From: DASPWW01 sp963803425
GTDB lineage: Bacteria; Actinomycetota; Thermoleophilia; Solirubrobacterales; 70-9
Assembly (NCBI GenBank): GCA_963803425.1
Contig: CAWDMA010000002.1
Coordinates: forward strand, 248,001 to 312,000
DNA: 64,000 nucleotides
Direction: 5' to 3'
This document shows, one piece after another, positions 46,402 through 54,104 of the stretch. The translations under genes and the position numbers were made by a program. The notes under the pieces are model-generated. The model was not told the origin of the DNA and made no database searches. It was given only the letters and a program-made list of their open reading frames with translations. The stretch's first letter is position 1; each line of letters begins with the position of its first letter.

Positions 46402-48450
46402 CTAGTCGTCGAGGGCGCCGAGGACGGCCTCGCGCGCGTCCCCGGGCTCGAGCACGACGAGGTCGCCGGCGCCCTTCAGGACCTCCCGGATCAGCCACGC
46501 GGAGCCGGCATACGGGAGCTCCACCGTCACCGCGCCGTCGGCGAGCTCCTCGATCACGGTTCGCTCCTCGCGGATCCACCGGGCGCGGTCGGGCGACACC
46601 CACACCCTGGCGACGCGCGCGTCCTCGACCTCACCGTCGGTGAGCCAGGTCTCCAGGCCCGGCATCTGCTCCACCTCCGGCCGCATCTCGAAGGGGCGGT
46701 CGGTGAGCTTCGCCTCCTTGATCCGGTCGAGCCGGAAGTGCCGGACGTCGTCGCGGGCGAGGTCCCAGCACCCGACGTACCAGCCCTCCGCCCCGTTTGC
46801 GAGCCGGTAGGGCTCGACCTCGCGCTTCGAGAACTGGTCCTCGTTCTCCTTGTAGTAGTTCATCTCCAGCACGCGGCGCGAGGCGATCGCCTCGTTCACC
46901 GTGCGGACCACCCCCGAGTCGTCCCCGTGGCCCGCGATCTCCAGCCCCTCCTGCGAGGGATCGTGGCCGAGCGCCTTCGTGATCTTGCGGCGCGCACTCG
47001 CCAGCCCGGTCTGGGGGAGATGGTCGCCGAACAGGTCGATCGCAGCGACCAGCGCCTTCGCCTCCAGCGGCAGCAGCCGTGCCGGGCGCGCGAAGCTGTC
47101 GCCATACGCGTCGGCGTCGACCTCGATCTCGTCGCCGACGATCTCGGCGAAGAGCACGTAGGTGCCTCCGCCGAAGTTGACGACGTTCAGCACCGAGATG
47201 TCCTCGCGCAGCTCCGCGTCGCTCACGTTCAGCTCCTCGCGGACCTCCTTCACGTTCAGCCGGCGCTGCTCGCGGGCCGCCTCGATCAGCAGGCCCGCCA
47301 GCGTGACGAGACGGGCGAAGCGCTCCGGGCGAATCGGCGACTCGCCGGAGCCGTTGGATCGCGCCGGGCGCAGCGCGCCCTCGGCCGCGGGGCGGCGCAC
47401 GGTGCGGGCGGCCTCGAACTCGCCGCTGTGGCGGTCACGGAGCGTCCCCAGGCGCTCGGCGGCCTCCTCGGCCAGCTCGGTCGGCTCGAGCAGGGTGACG
47501 TTGTGCCGCCAGCTCAGCACCCAGGCGACGAGCTGGCGCGAGGACGCGTACCGAGTCTCGTAGATCATCCCGCGGCCCGGAGCCCGATCGCCCTTGCGGA
47601 CCGGGCGCAGCTCGCCGAACCGACCGTAGTCCCGCTCCACCAGCCACGCGATCCGCTCCCGCACGAACACCTTCGCGACCCCCTGCATCTCCCCCATCTG
47701 CCAGTCGGCGCGACTGCCGTAGTCGCGGCGGTCGAAGTCCTCCGGCGGCGAGAAGTCGTGCTCCGCCTTGGTCGCGTACGAGACCTTGCCGACGATCCGC
47801 GACAACCGGAAGACCCGGACCGCTTCGCGCTCGTGCGCGTAGCCGATCAGGTAGAACTGGCCGCCGCGGTAGACGAGGTGGTAGGGGTCGACCTTGCGGT
47901 CCGCGGTCTCGTCCCGCTCCATCGTGTAGTAGGCGAACTCGATCGTCTTGCGGCGCGAGATCGCGGTCTCGATCTTGGCGAGGCGCTGCGACAGCTCCCG
48001 CCCGCCCGCCGACGCGGTGACGGCAACGTCGACCGGCGCCGACTCCCCGTTCGAGAGCGGGTTCGGCTTCCCCCACGAGACCTGCTGCAGCGCCAGCCGG
48101 AGCGGCTCCGCGTACGCGAACCGGCCGTCGAGGAGGACGAGCGCGGTGCGCAGGGCGGCGAGCTCATCGTCCGTGAACTCGATCACGTCGAGGTAGAAGT
48201 TCTCCGGCGGCAGCGCGTACAGCTCCGCCTCGAAGAACCCCTCGCCGGGCTTCTCGACCTGGAGCGTGATCCCCAGCGACTCGAGCTCGGCGCGGTCGGC
48301 GTAGAAGCGGCGCGCGAACGCGTCGTCGTTCATCGAGCTGTAGCCCTCGACCTCCTGCTTGATCTCGAGCGCGGACACCGGCCGCCGGTTCGCCATCAGG
48401 AAAGAGATCAGCGACAGCTGGCGGATCAGCTTCTCGGTGTCCTTGGCCAC
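46402..48450 (-). CDS. pafBC: Fused PafB-PafC WYL-domain transcriptional regulator
   Basis: 682 aa with two HTH-plus-WYL modules in tandem: a PafB-like half (DTEKLIRQLSLISFLMANRRPVSALEI; WYL region FAYYTMERDETADRKVDPYHLVYRGGQFYLIGYAHE) and a PafC-like half (RFARLVTLAGLLIEAAREQRRLNVKEVREELNVSDAEL; RVLEMNYYKENEDQFSKREVEPYRLANGAEGWYVGCW), each ending in a WCX segment. In mycobacteria PafB and PafC are separate and form the activator of the RecA/LexA-independent DNA-damage response. TATGCT (48464-48459) is 8 nt before GTG 48450. Confidence 0.92.
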   Translation of the reverse strand: MAKDTEKLIRQLSLISFLMANRRPVSALEIKQEVEGYSSMNDDAFARRFYADRAELESLGITLQVEKPGEGFFEAELYALPPENFYLDVIEFTDDELAALRTALVLLDGRFAYAEPLRLALQQVSWGKPNPLSNGESAPVDVAVTASAGGRELSQRLAKIETAISRRKTIEFAYYTMERDETADRKVDPYHLVYRGGQFYLIGYAHEREAVRVFRLSRIVGKVSYATKAEHDFSPPEDFDRRDYGSRADWQMGEMQGVAKVFVRERIAWLVERDYGRFGELRPVRKGDRAPGRGMIYETRYASSRQLVAWVLSWRHNVTLLEPTELAEEAAERLGTLRDRHSGEFEAARTVRRPAAEGALRPARSNGSGESPIRPERFARLVTLAGLLIEAAREQRRLNVKEVREELNVSDAELREDISVLNVVNFGGGTYVLFAEIVGDEIEVDADAYGDSFARPARLLPLEAKALVAAIDLFGDHLPQTGLASARRKITKALGHDPSQEGLEIAGHGDDSGVVRTVNEAIASRRVLEMNYYKENEDQFSKREVEPYRLANGAEGWYVGCWDLARDDVRHFRLDRIKEAKLTDRPFEMRPEVEQMPGLETWLTDGEVEDARVARVWVSPDRARWIREERTVIEELADGAVTVELPYAGSAWLIREVLKGAGDLVVLEPGDAREAVLGALDD

Positions 48451-48496
48451 GGCCCCTGAGCATAGTGCGGGGTCCGCGGCCCTCAGCTGGCAATTC

Positions 48497-48511
48497 GGCG
48501 CAATTTGCGCC
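48497..48511. promoter_or_regulatory. 15-bp palindrome between an NTF2-like gene and pafBC
   Basis: GGCGCAA-T-TTGCGCC sits 2 bases after the NTF2-like stop and about 33 bases upstream of the pafBC -10 hexamer. It could be an operator of pafBC or a short terminator. Confidence 0.45.
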
Positions 48512-48512
48512 G

Positions 48513-48917
48513 CTACTGAGACATCCCGACGGCCTCGAGCGCCTTCGCGCGGTCGACGAAGCCGAGCTCCCATCTGACCACCCGATCGTCGCGGACCGTC
48601 CACACCCCTGCCATCGGCTGCGAGGTCTCGACGCCGCTTCCCGTCCCGCGCGCGACCATCTGCCCGGCCACGACGAGGCGTCCGTCGGGGGCCTCGATGT
48701 ACTCCAGGTCCACGGCGCGGAGGCCCTCCCATACCTCGTTGACCTCGGCGATCATCTCTCGCACTCCGTCGGCACCCTCGTACACCTTCGGGTTGAAGAC
48801 CCGCCGGGTCGCGTCGATCACGACCTCTGGATCGGTGTAGGCGACGATCGCGTCCGTGTCGCCTCGATCCCACGCGTCGAGCAGGTCACGGACGACTGCC
48901 TCCGCGGTCCTGCTCAT
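48513..48917 (-). CDS. NTF2/SnoaL-like protein
   Basis: 134 aa. AVVRDLLDAWDRGDTDAIVAYTDPEVVIDA and VREMIAEVNEVWEGLRAVDLEYIEAPDGRLVVAGQMVARG give the SnoaL-like pattern. Its ATG overlaps the stop of the next gene upstream by four bases (ATGA), so the two NTF2-like genes are coupled tandem paralogs. Ligand or reaction unknown. Confidence 0.78.
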   Translation of the reverse strand: MSRTAEAVVRDLLDAWDRGDTDAIVAYTDPEVVIDATRRVFNPKVYEGADGVREMIAEVNEVWEGLRAVDLEYIEAPDGRLVVAGQMVARGTGSGVETSQPMAGVWTVRDDRVVRWELGFVDRAKALEAVGMSQ

Positions 48918-49318
48918 CCCTCGCGACTGACGCCGGCTGCCTCGAACGCATCCGCCGGCGCGTTGAAGTTCTCCCACCTGATGATCCGCCCGGCGCGGAA
49001 GTCGAACAGGTGCCCATCGTGCTCGTCCACCTCGAGGCCGCTCCCGAGCCCCCGCCCTCTCTGGTGCAAGACCGCGACCACCCGATCTCCGACCTCGACG
49101 ATCTCGACCATCTCCGCGACATACGACTCCCAGGCGGCCTGGAAGCCCTCGACCCAGGACCTCAGCTCGTCGCGTCCGTTGAACGGCCCCGGCTCCGGTA
49201 CCTCGAGCGGGAACACGACCTCGCACTCGGGGTCGAAGCAGTCGACCACCCCGTCGGGGTCCCTGCGGTTCCATGCGTCGAGGAACCGGTGCACCGTGTC
49301 GATCTCCTCCCTCGGCAC
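48914..49318 (-). CDS. NTF2/SnoaL-like protein
   Basis: 134 aa: EEIDTVHRFLDAWNRRDPDGVVDCFDPECEVVFP, LRSWVEGFQAAWESYVAEMVEIVEVGDRVVAVLHQRGRG, and HLFDFRAGRIIRWENF. A likely partner of the coupled downstream paralog. GTG 49318 has GATACT 6 nt upstream, consistent with a leaderless transcript. Confidence 0.78.
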   Translation of the reverse strand: MPREEIDTVHRFLDAWNRRDPDGVVDCFDPECEVVFPLEVPEPGPFNGRDELRSWVEGFQAAWESYVAEMVEIVEVGDRVVAVLHQRGRGLGSGLEVDEHDGHLFDFRAGRIIRWENFNAPADAFEAAGVSREG

Positions 49319-49340
49319 GGGTGCAGTATCGCGTCTCGCG

Positions 49341-50387
49341 TCAGGCGGCGCGCGAGCCGAAGTACGCCGCGGACTCGATCCCGGGGTCGAAGCGCGACCA
49401 CGACTCGCCGTCGCGCAGCGCCCGCTCGATCCGGTCGAAGCTGCCGAGCCGGCCGCCGAGGTTGTCGAGCATGTGGACGAGCGTCGCCTCCCTGGTCGCA
49501 GGGACCACCGGAGAGCCGTTCTCGAGCGTGCCGTGGTGGGAGAGGATGATGTGGAGCACCGCCTGCGCGAGCTCGCGGTCGAACCCCTCGATCGTCTCGA
49601 TCGTGCGGCGGACCCGGTAGTAGCCGAGCGGGATCTCGCCCTGGAGCCGGCCCGCGTCGGTCATCTCGATCGCAACCGGGTCGTCGTTGTAGGCCTCGAT
49701 CTTCCCGATGTCGTGCAGGAGGGCGCCGGTGACGGCGACGTCGCGGTCGATTCCCTGGAAGAGCGCGGCCGCCGCGCTCACGGCCTGCGCGACGGAGAGG
49801 GTGTGGTCGAGCAGCCCGTGCGGGTATGCCTGGTGGTAGTACTTCGCCGCCGGCGCCCTCCGGAAGCGCTCCCACACGTCAGAGTTCTCGCCGAAGAACC
49901 GGTCCAGCAGCACCCCGAGCTGCTCGCTCTGGATCGTCGAGATCAGCTCCCGCAGGTCGGACTCGAGGCGCTCGGCCGGAACCGGCGGCCCGTCGGCGAT
50001 CTCGATCGGGTCGTACTCGCCGTCCCGAGCGGGGCGGATCGCATCGACCGTCACCTTCGGGCCGTAGCGCGGATGAACTCCGAACCGGCCCTTGACGAGG
50101 ATCACCGTCCCCGGGCTCGCCGCCTCGTAGCACTCCTCGACGCCGTCCCAGGCCACCGCCTCGATCGTCCCGGTCCTGTCCGAGAGCACCAGCCGGAGCC
50201 ACTCGCCGCCGCCGCGCCGCGACCGCAGCTCCCGCTCCCGGACGGCGAACGCGCCGCGAACCTCGTCGCCGTCGGACAGCTCCCGGACGGTTCGGCGGCC
50301 GTTGCCGTTGCCGTTCGGGTGCCCTCCGCTCGACTCTGAGACGTCGAGCGCGGGCTGCTCTGCGTGAAGTGGCTGTTGGTTCTCCAT
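49341..50387 (-). CDS. OB-fold plus HD-domain 3'-5' exoribonuclease, YhaM type, copy 2
   Basis: 348 aa from ATG 50387 (TAACTT 7 nt upstream at 50400-50395). An OB-fold (VRGAFAVRERELRSRRGGGEWLRLVLSDRTGTIEAVAW) precedes an HD domain: HGLLDHTLSVAQAVSAAAALF, VTGALLHDIGKIEAY, VLHIILSHHG and ATLVHMLDNLGG. YhaM trims RNA (and some DNA) from the 3' end with Mn2+. Unlike copy 1 at 12.5 kb this gene is uninterrupted. Confidence 0.9.
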   Translation of the reverse strand: MENQQPLHAEQPALDVSESSGGHPNGNGNGRRTVRELSDGDEVRGAFAVRERELRSRRGGGEWLRLVLSDRTGTIEAVAWDGVEECYEAASPGTVILVKGRFGVHPRYGPKVTVDAIRPARDGEYDPIEIADGPPVPAERLESDLRELISTIQSEQLGVLLDRFFGENSDVWERFRRAPAAKYYHQAYPHGLLDHTLSVAQAVSAAAALFQGIDRDVAVTGALLHDIGKIEAYNDDPVAIEMTDAGRLQGEIPLGYYRVRRTIETIEGFDRELAQAVLHIILSHHGTLENGSPVVPATREATLVHMLDNLGGRLGSFDRIERALRDGESWSRFDPGIESAAYFGSRAA

Positions 50388-50473
50388 CGTGGTCAAGTTA
50401 GAGCGGGTGGTGGACGGATAGCCTTCGTCGAGATGAAGCGCCGATTCCTGACGAATCTCCCCCCGGGGCCGGC

Positions 50474-51184
50474 ATGACCCGGATCGATGGCACCGTGCTC
50501 GTCACCGGCGGAACCGGCGGGCTCGGCGAGGCGGTCGTCGGCGAGCTGCTCGGGGCGGGCGCCAGGGTCGTGGCGACCTGGATCGTCCCGGATGAGCGCG
50601 ACTCGGTTCAGAAGGCGCTCGGCTCTCACGGGAGCCTGGAGCTGGTCGAGGCCGACCTGCTGAGCGAGGACGGGATCGGCGCCGCCATCGAGGCCGCCAC
50701 CGGCCGCCCGCCGCTCGCTGGGCTCGTCAACCTCGTCGGCGGCTACGCCGGCGGCGGACGCACCCACGAGGCCCCACCCGACGAGATGGGACGGCTGATG
50801 GAGCTGAACCTGTTCACCGCGTACCGGACCACCCGGGCCTGCCTGCCGACGATGGTCGAGCAGGGCGGCGGCGCGATCGTGTGCGTGGGCGCGAAGGCGG
50901 CGCTGCAGCCGTTCAAGGGCTCGCCCGCATACAACGTGTCGAAAGCGGCGGTGGTCGCGTTCGTGCGCAGCCTCGCGGTCGACTACCGCGACGACGGGAT
51001 TCGCGCCAACGCCGTGCTTCCGAGCGTGATCGACACCCCAGCCAACCGCGAGTCGATGCCGAGCGCCGACCATCCGAAGTGGGTTCCGCCGGCGGAGATC
51101 GCGCGGGTGGTCAGGTTCCTGTGCTCGCCGGACTCCGCGCCGACCTCGGGCGGCGCGATCCCGGTGTACGGCCGGGTGGGCTGA
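50474..51184 (+). CDS. Short-chain dehydrogenase/reductase
   Basis: 236 aa. VLVTGGTGGLGEAVVGELLGAG (TGxxxGxG region) binds NAD(P), followed by NLVGGYAGGG, and YNVSK provides Tyr and Lys. The residue 13 before the Tyr, normally the catalytic Ser, is Ala (GAKAALQPFKGSPAY), so classical activity is doubtful. No obvious Shine-Dalgarno. Divergent from the YhaM-type gene. Confidence 0.85.
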   Translation: MTRIDGTVLVTGGTGGLGEAVVGELLGAGARVVATWIVPDERDSVQKALGSHGSLELVEADLLSEDGIGAAIEAATGRPPLAGLVNLVGGYAGGGRTHEAPPDEMGRLMELNLFTAYRTTRACLPTMVEQGGGAIVCVGAKAALQPFKGSPAYNVSKAAVVAFVRSLAVDYRDDGIRANAVLPSVIDTPANRESMPSADHPKWVPPAEIARVVRFLCSPDSAPTSGGAIPVYGRVG

Positions 51185-51198
51185 CGGCGGCACGTCGT

Positions 51199-51666
51199 TT
51201 GCCGCCGGGTGCCCGCGCCGCGATCGAATACAACTTGCTCGATCAGCGAGGCCGAGACGACCGGATCCGCGAGGTCACCAGGGCGGCGTTCGAGGCCTGG
51301 CAGCGCGGCGACGCCTCGATCGAGCAGATCTTCGCCCCGCTGATGAGATGGCGGATCGAGGGCCGCGCTGCGATCGCGGGGCAGTACGAGAGCGCGGAGG
51401 AGTTCGTGGGCGCGGTGCTGGGTCCGTTCGAGGCGCGGTTCGCCGAGGGAGAGCGTTTTCGGCCCGTCGCGATCCGCTCGATCCACGACGACGGCGACAC
51501 GGTGATCGTGGTCTGGGACGGCGCCGGGGTCGCCAATGACGGCGTCCCGTACGCGAACAGCTACGCCTGGTTCATGCGGTTCGAGGACGGCAAGGTGGTC
51601 GAGACGACCGCGTTCCTCGACAGCATCACGATCGACGAGCTGTGGGATCGAGTCGAGCCGGCCTGA
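51199..51666 (+). CDS. NTF2/SnoaL-like protein
   Basis: About 155 aa. REVTRAAFEAWQRGDASIEQIFAPLMRWRIEGRAAIAGQY, EEFVGAVLGPFEARFAEG and YANSYAWFMRFEDGKVVETTAFLDSITIDELWDRV are SnoaL-like. No ATG or GTG is available; TTG 51199 or TTG 51235 are the candidate starts, 14-50 bases after the SDR stop, so the two genes are probably one transcript. Confidence 0.72.
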   Translation: MPPGARAAIEYNLLDQRGRDDRIREVTRAAFEAWQRGDASIEQIFAPLMRWRIEGRAAIAGQYESAEEFVGAVLGPFEARFAEGERFRPVAIRSIHDDGDTVIVVWDGAGVANDGVPYANSYAWFMRFEDGKVVETTAFLDSITIDELWDRVEPA

Positions 51667-51676
51667 TCGGCGGCGG

Positions 51677-52570
51677 CTACGGCCGGATCACGTTGTCCGG
51701 ATTCGGCTTCCGCTCCGCCGGGCCCTGGCTGTAGTCACCGAACCGGCCGTCGCGGTCCGCAACCGCCGAAGGCACGCCGTGCTCGGCCGCGTGGTCGATG
51801 AAGGCGCGAGCCTCGGGGATGTTCCGCATGATCCCGTCGAGGATCGGACCGAGCGTCTGGGTGGAGGCGAGGCCCATGTTCTCGTAGGCCTGGTTCACGA
51901 TCAGCTTCTGGGCTGCGAGCTGGCCCATCGGGAGCGAGGCGAGGTCATCGGCGAGCTCGGCGACGCGCCGCTCGAGCCGGTCGAATGGGACCGCCTCGTT
52001 GATCAGCTCGACCTCGGCCGCCTCACGGCCGGACAGGGGGCGGCCGGTGAGGGCGTGGTACTTGGCGCGGGCCATCCCCAGCCGGTAGATCCACATCCCC
52101 GACAAGTACGCCCCCCAAACACGTGAGTAGGGAGTCCCGATCTGGGCGTCCTCGCTGGCAACGATCAGGTCGGCGCACAGGGCGAAATCGCTGCCGCCGC
52201 CCACGCACCAGCCGTGCACCTGCGCGATCACAGGCTTCGGCGAGCGCCAGATGCTCATCAGCTTCGCGTGCGGCGACAGCGCCTGGGCGGTGACTTGGAT
52301 CATGTCCTTGCCGGGGTCCCAGCGGCCGTCGGACTCGTTCCAGCCCTCCCAGTGCTCGAGCCCGCCGCTGAAGTCCCAGCCGGCGCAGAACGCCCGCCCG
52401 GCACCCCGCAGGACGATCACCTTCACCTCGTCGTCCTCGACGGCGCCCTCGACCGCTCGCTCGATCTCTACCGGCATCTCTCGGACGATCGTGTTGAGCG
52501 CGTCGGGGCGGTTCAGGGTGATCGTCGCCACCGGGCCGTCGGTCGAGTACAGGATCGTCTCGTAGCTCAT
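51677..52570 (-). CDS. Enoyl-CoA hydratase/isomerase (crotonase) family
   Basis: 297 aa. PVATITLNRPDALNTI, the oxyanion-hole segment VIVLRGAGRAFCAGWDFSGG, and KPVIAQVHGWCVGGGSDFALCADLIVASEDAQIG give the crotonase core. The C-terminal AQKLIVNQAYENMGLASTQTLG is helical. Acts on acyl-CoA substrates, exact reaction unknown. ATG 52570 has a Shine-Dalgarno (GGAGGAG) 6 nt upstream. Confidence 0.9.
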   Translation of the reverse strand: MSYETILYSTDGPVATITLNRPDALNTIVREMPVEIERAVEGAVEDDEVKVIVLRGAGRAFCAGWDFSGGLEHWEGWNESDGRWDPGKDMIQVTAQALSPHAKLMSIWRSPKPVIAQVHGWCVGGGSDFALCADLIVASEDAQIGTPYSRVWGAYLSGMWIYRLGMARAKYHALTGRPLSGREAAEVELINEAVPFDRLERRVAELADDLASLPMGQLAAQKLIVNQAYENMGLASTQTLGPILDGIMRNIPEARAFIDHAAEHGVPSAVADRDGRFGDYSQGPAERKPNPDNVIRP

Positions 52571-52587
52571 CGCAGCTCCTCCGTTGG

Positions 52588-52609
52588 TGCTTGGTGGATG
52601 CTTGGTGGA
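52588..52609. repeat. 11-bp tandem direct repeat upstream of crotonase gene
   Basis: TGCTTGGTGGA occurs twice head-to-tail (52588-52598, 52599-52609), 18 bases before the crotonase start. It could be a regulator site for a direct-repeat binder; nothing else supports this. Confidence 0.4.
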
Positions 52610-52660
52610 TCTCCAAGTGTCGCTGAGCCTGGACCGATCCGCGCCATAATCCCCGCCACG

Positions 52661-53062
52661 GTGAGCGGCGGGAACGAGGAGATCGTGGTCCGGATGCGGC
52701 GGGCCTACGAGGCGTTCAATCGCGGCGACTTCGACGCAGCGATGGAGATGGTCGACCCGGGATTCGAGTTCGTGCGGCGCCCCGGCGGGATGCAGCCGCT
52801 GTCGGGCGGCGACGCCTTCCGCGGATGGATGGAGCCCGACGCCTTCGCGGAGAACGTGGTCGAGCCGGTCGACATCCGCACCCGCGGCGACAAGATGCTG
52901 GTCCGCCAGCGCGCCCGGGCGTTGGGGGCGGGCAGCGGGATCGAGGTCAGAAACGAGACCTGGGCCGTGTGGACCGTGAACGCGGCCGGGCGCGCGACCC
53001 GGCTCGAGGTGTTTCAGGCGGACGAGGAGGCGCAGGCGCGCGAGGCCGCGGGACTCGACTAG
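52661..53062 (+). CDS. NTF2/SnoaL-like protein
   Basis: 133 aa from GTG 52661. RMRRAYEAFNRGDFDAAMEMVDPGFEFVRRPGGMQPLSGGDAFRGW and WAVWTVNAAGRATRLEVFQADEEAQAREAAGL match the SnoaL-like stress-family pattern. CATAAT lies 10 nt before the start. Followed 20 bases later by another family member. Confidence 0.78.
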   Translation: MSGGNEEIVVRMRRAYEAFNRGDFDAAMEMVDPGFEFVRRPGGMQPLSGGDAFRGWMEPDAFAENVVEPVDIRTRGDKMLVRQRARALGAGSGIEVRNETWAVWTVNAAGRATRLEVFQADEEAQAREAAGLD

Positions 53063-53081
53063 GCGCGATACTGAGCCAGCG

Positions 53082-53483
53082 ATGTCGCAGGAGAACGTCG
53101 AGATCGTGCGCCACGTCTACGACTCGGGGCTGTTCGATCGAGATCCCGAGGAGCTCCTGGAGCTGGCGACGCCCGACGTCGAGTACGTCAATCCTCCTTA
53201 CGCGGTCGAGCCGGGTAGGCACCGCGGGACCATCGCCGTCGCGCAGGCGATGCGCCGGTTCGCCGAAGTGTGGGAGGAATCCCGGCACGAGCTCCGGAGG
53301 CTGTACGACGGTGGGGACGTTGTCGTTGCCGCGGTCAGCTGGCACATCCGCGGCCGCGGAAGCGAGAGGGAGCTGGTCAACGCGGAGGCTCACACCTGGA
53401 CACTGCGAGAGGGCCGGATCGCTCGTTTCGAGTGGGGACAGGATCTCGGGAAGGCACTCGAGGCGGCGGGAGTCGCCGAGTAG
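53082..53483 (+). CDS. NTF2/SnoaL-like protein
   Basis: 133 aa. MSQENVEIVRHVYDSGLF is the typical N-terminus of actinobacterial SnoaL-like proteins, then DPEELLELATPDVEYVNPPYAVEP, RRLYDGGDVVVAAVSWHIRGRGS, and AHTWTLREGRIARFEWGQD. Tandem to the preceding paralog. Function unknown. Confidence 0.8.
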   Translation: MSQENVEIVRHVYDSGLFDRDPEELLELATPDVEYVNPPYAVEPGRHRGTIAVAQAMRRFAEVWEESRHELRRLYDGGDVVVAAVSWHIRGRGSERELVNAEAHTWTLREGRIARFEWGQDLGKALEAAGVAE

Positions 53484-53488
53484 CGGCG

Positions 53489-53914
53489 CTATCCCGCTGG
53501 TTCCTCGCGCGGCCAGCAGAACACTTCGACTCGAATCCCGTCCGGATCGAACACGAACAACGCGTAGTAGCCCTCGACGTCGCGATCGAGCTCGGGCGGG
53601 AAGTGAACGCTCGCGTCCCGGGCGAGGCATCGCGAGTACGCGGCGTCGACCTCATCCCGCTCGTCGACCTCGAACGCAATGTGCTCGACTCCCACCTCGT
53701 AGTAACGGTGCTTTCCGTCGTCGGCCGGCCGTATCCCGAACATCGCGCCCGTCGCCGGATCCTTCAGGTACACGACCTCCTCCGTTCCTCGATAGGTCGG
53801 ATAGCGGACCTCCTCCGCCCAACCGAGCGGCCCGAGAAGGTCGAGGTAGAACGCAAGCGATCGGTCGACGTCGGCGACGGCGATATCGACGTGGTGTATG
53901 CCCTTCGCTGGCAT
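53489..53914 (-). CDS. VOC-family (glyoxalase/bleomycin resistance-like) protein
   Basis: 141 aa. IHHVDIAVADVDRSLAFYLDLLGPLGW begins the first beta-alpha-beta-beta-beta module (His metal ligand), VEHIAFEVDERDEVDAAY begins the second, and YALFVFDPDGIRVEVFCWP ends the protein with the usual Glu ligand. Typical metal-dependent VOC enzyme, substrate unknown. Confidence 0.88.
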   Translation of the reverse strand: MPAKGIHHVDIAVADVDRSLAFYLDLLGPLGWAEEVRYPTYRGTEEVVYLKDPATGAMFGIRPADDGKHRYYEVGVEHIAFEVDERDEVDAAYSRCLARDASVHFPPELDRDVEGYYALFVFDPDGIRVEVFCWPREEPAG

Positions 53915-53989
53915 TGGCCGCTCCCGGGACTGTATTTCGTCCGATCGCCCAATGGCCCTCGCGGGACGTGCAGACCGCCCGTGTCCAGG

Positions 53990-54018
53990 TTGACACCGGG
54001 ACCCTGTCGAGCTAGTTT
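53990..54018 (+). promoter_or_regulatory. Sigma-70-like promoter for the secreted-protein gene
   Basis: A perfect TTGACA (53990-53995), 17-nt spacer, and TAGTTT (54013-54018). The leader to ATG 54105 would be about 80 nt with GGAAAGG as Shine-Dalgarno. Confidence 0.55.
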
Positions 54019-54104
54019 CGGAGCGCCCTCGAGTCCATCCTGACAACGGCCTTGCTGGGGGTAGCGGGGTTATCGCGCGAGGCCTCTACGGAAAGGATTT
54101 GCCC

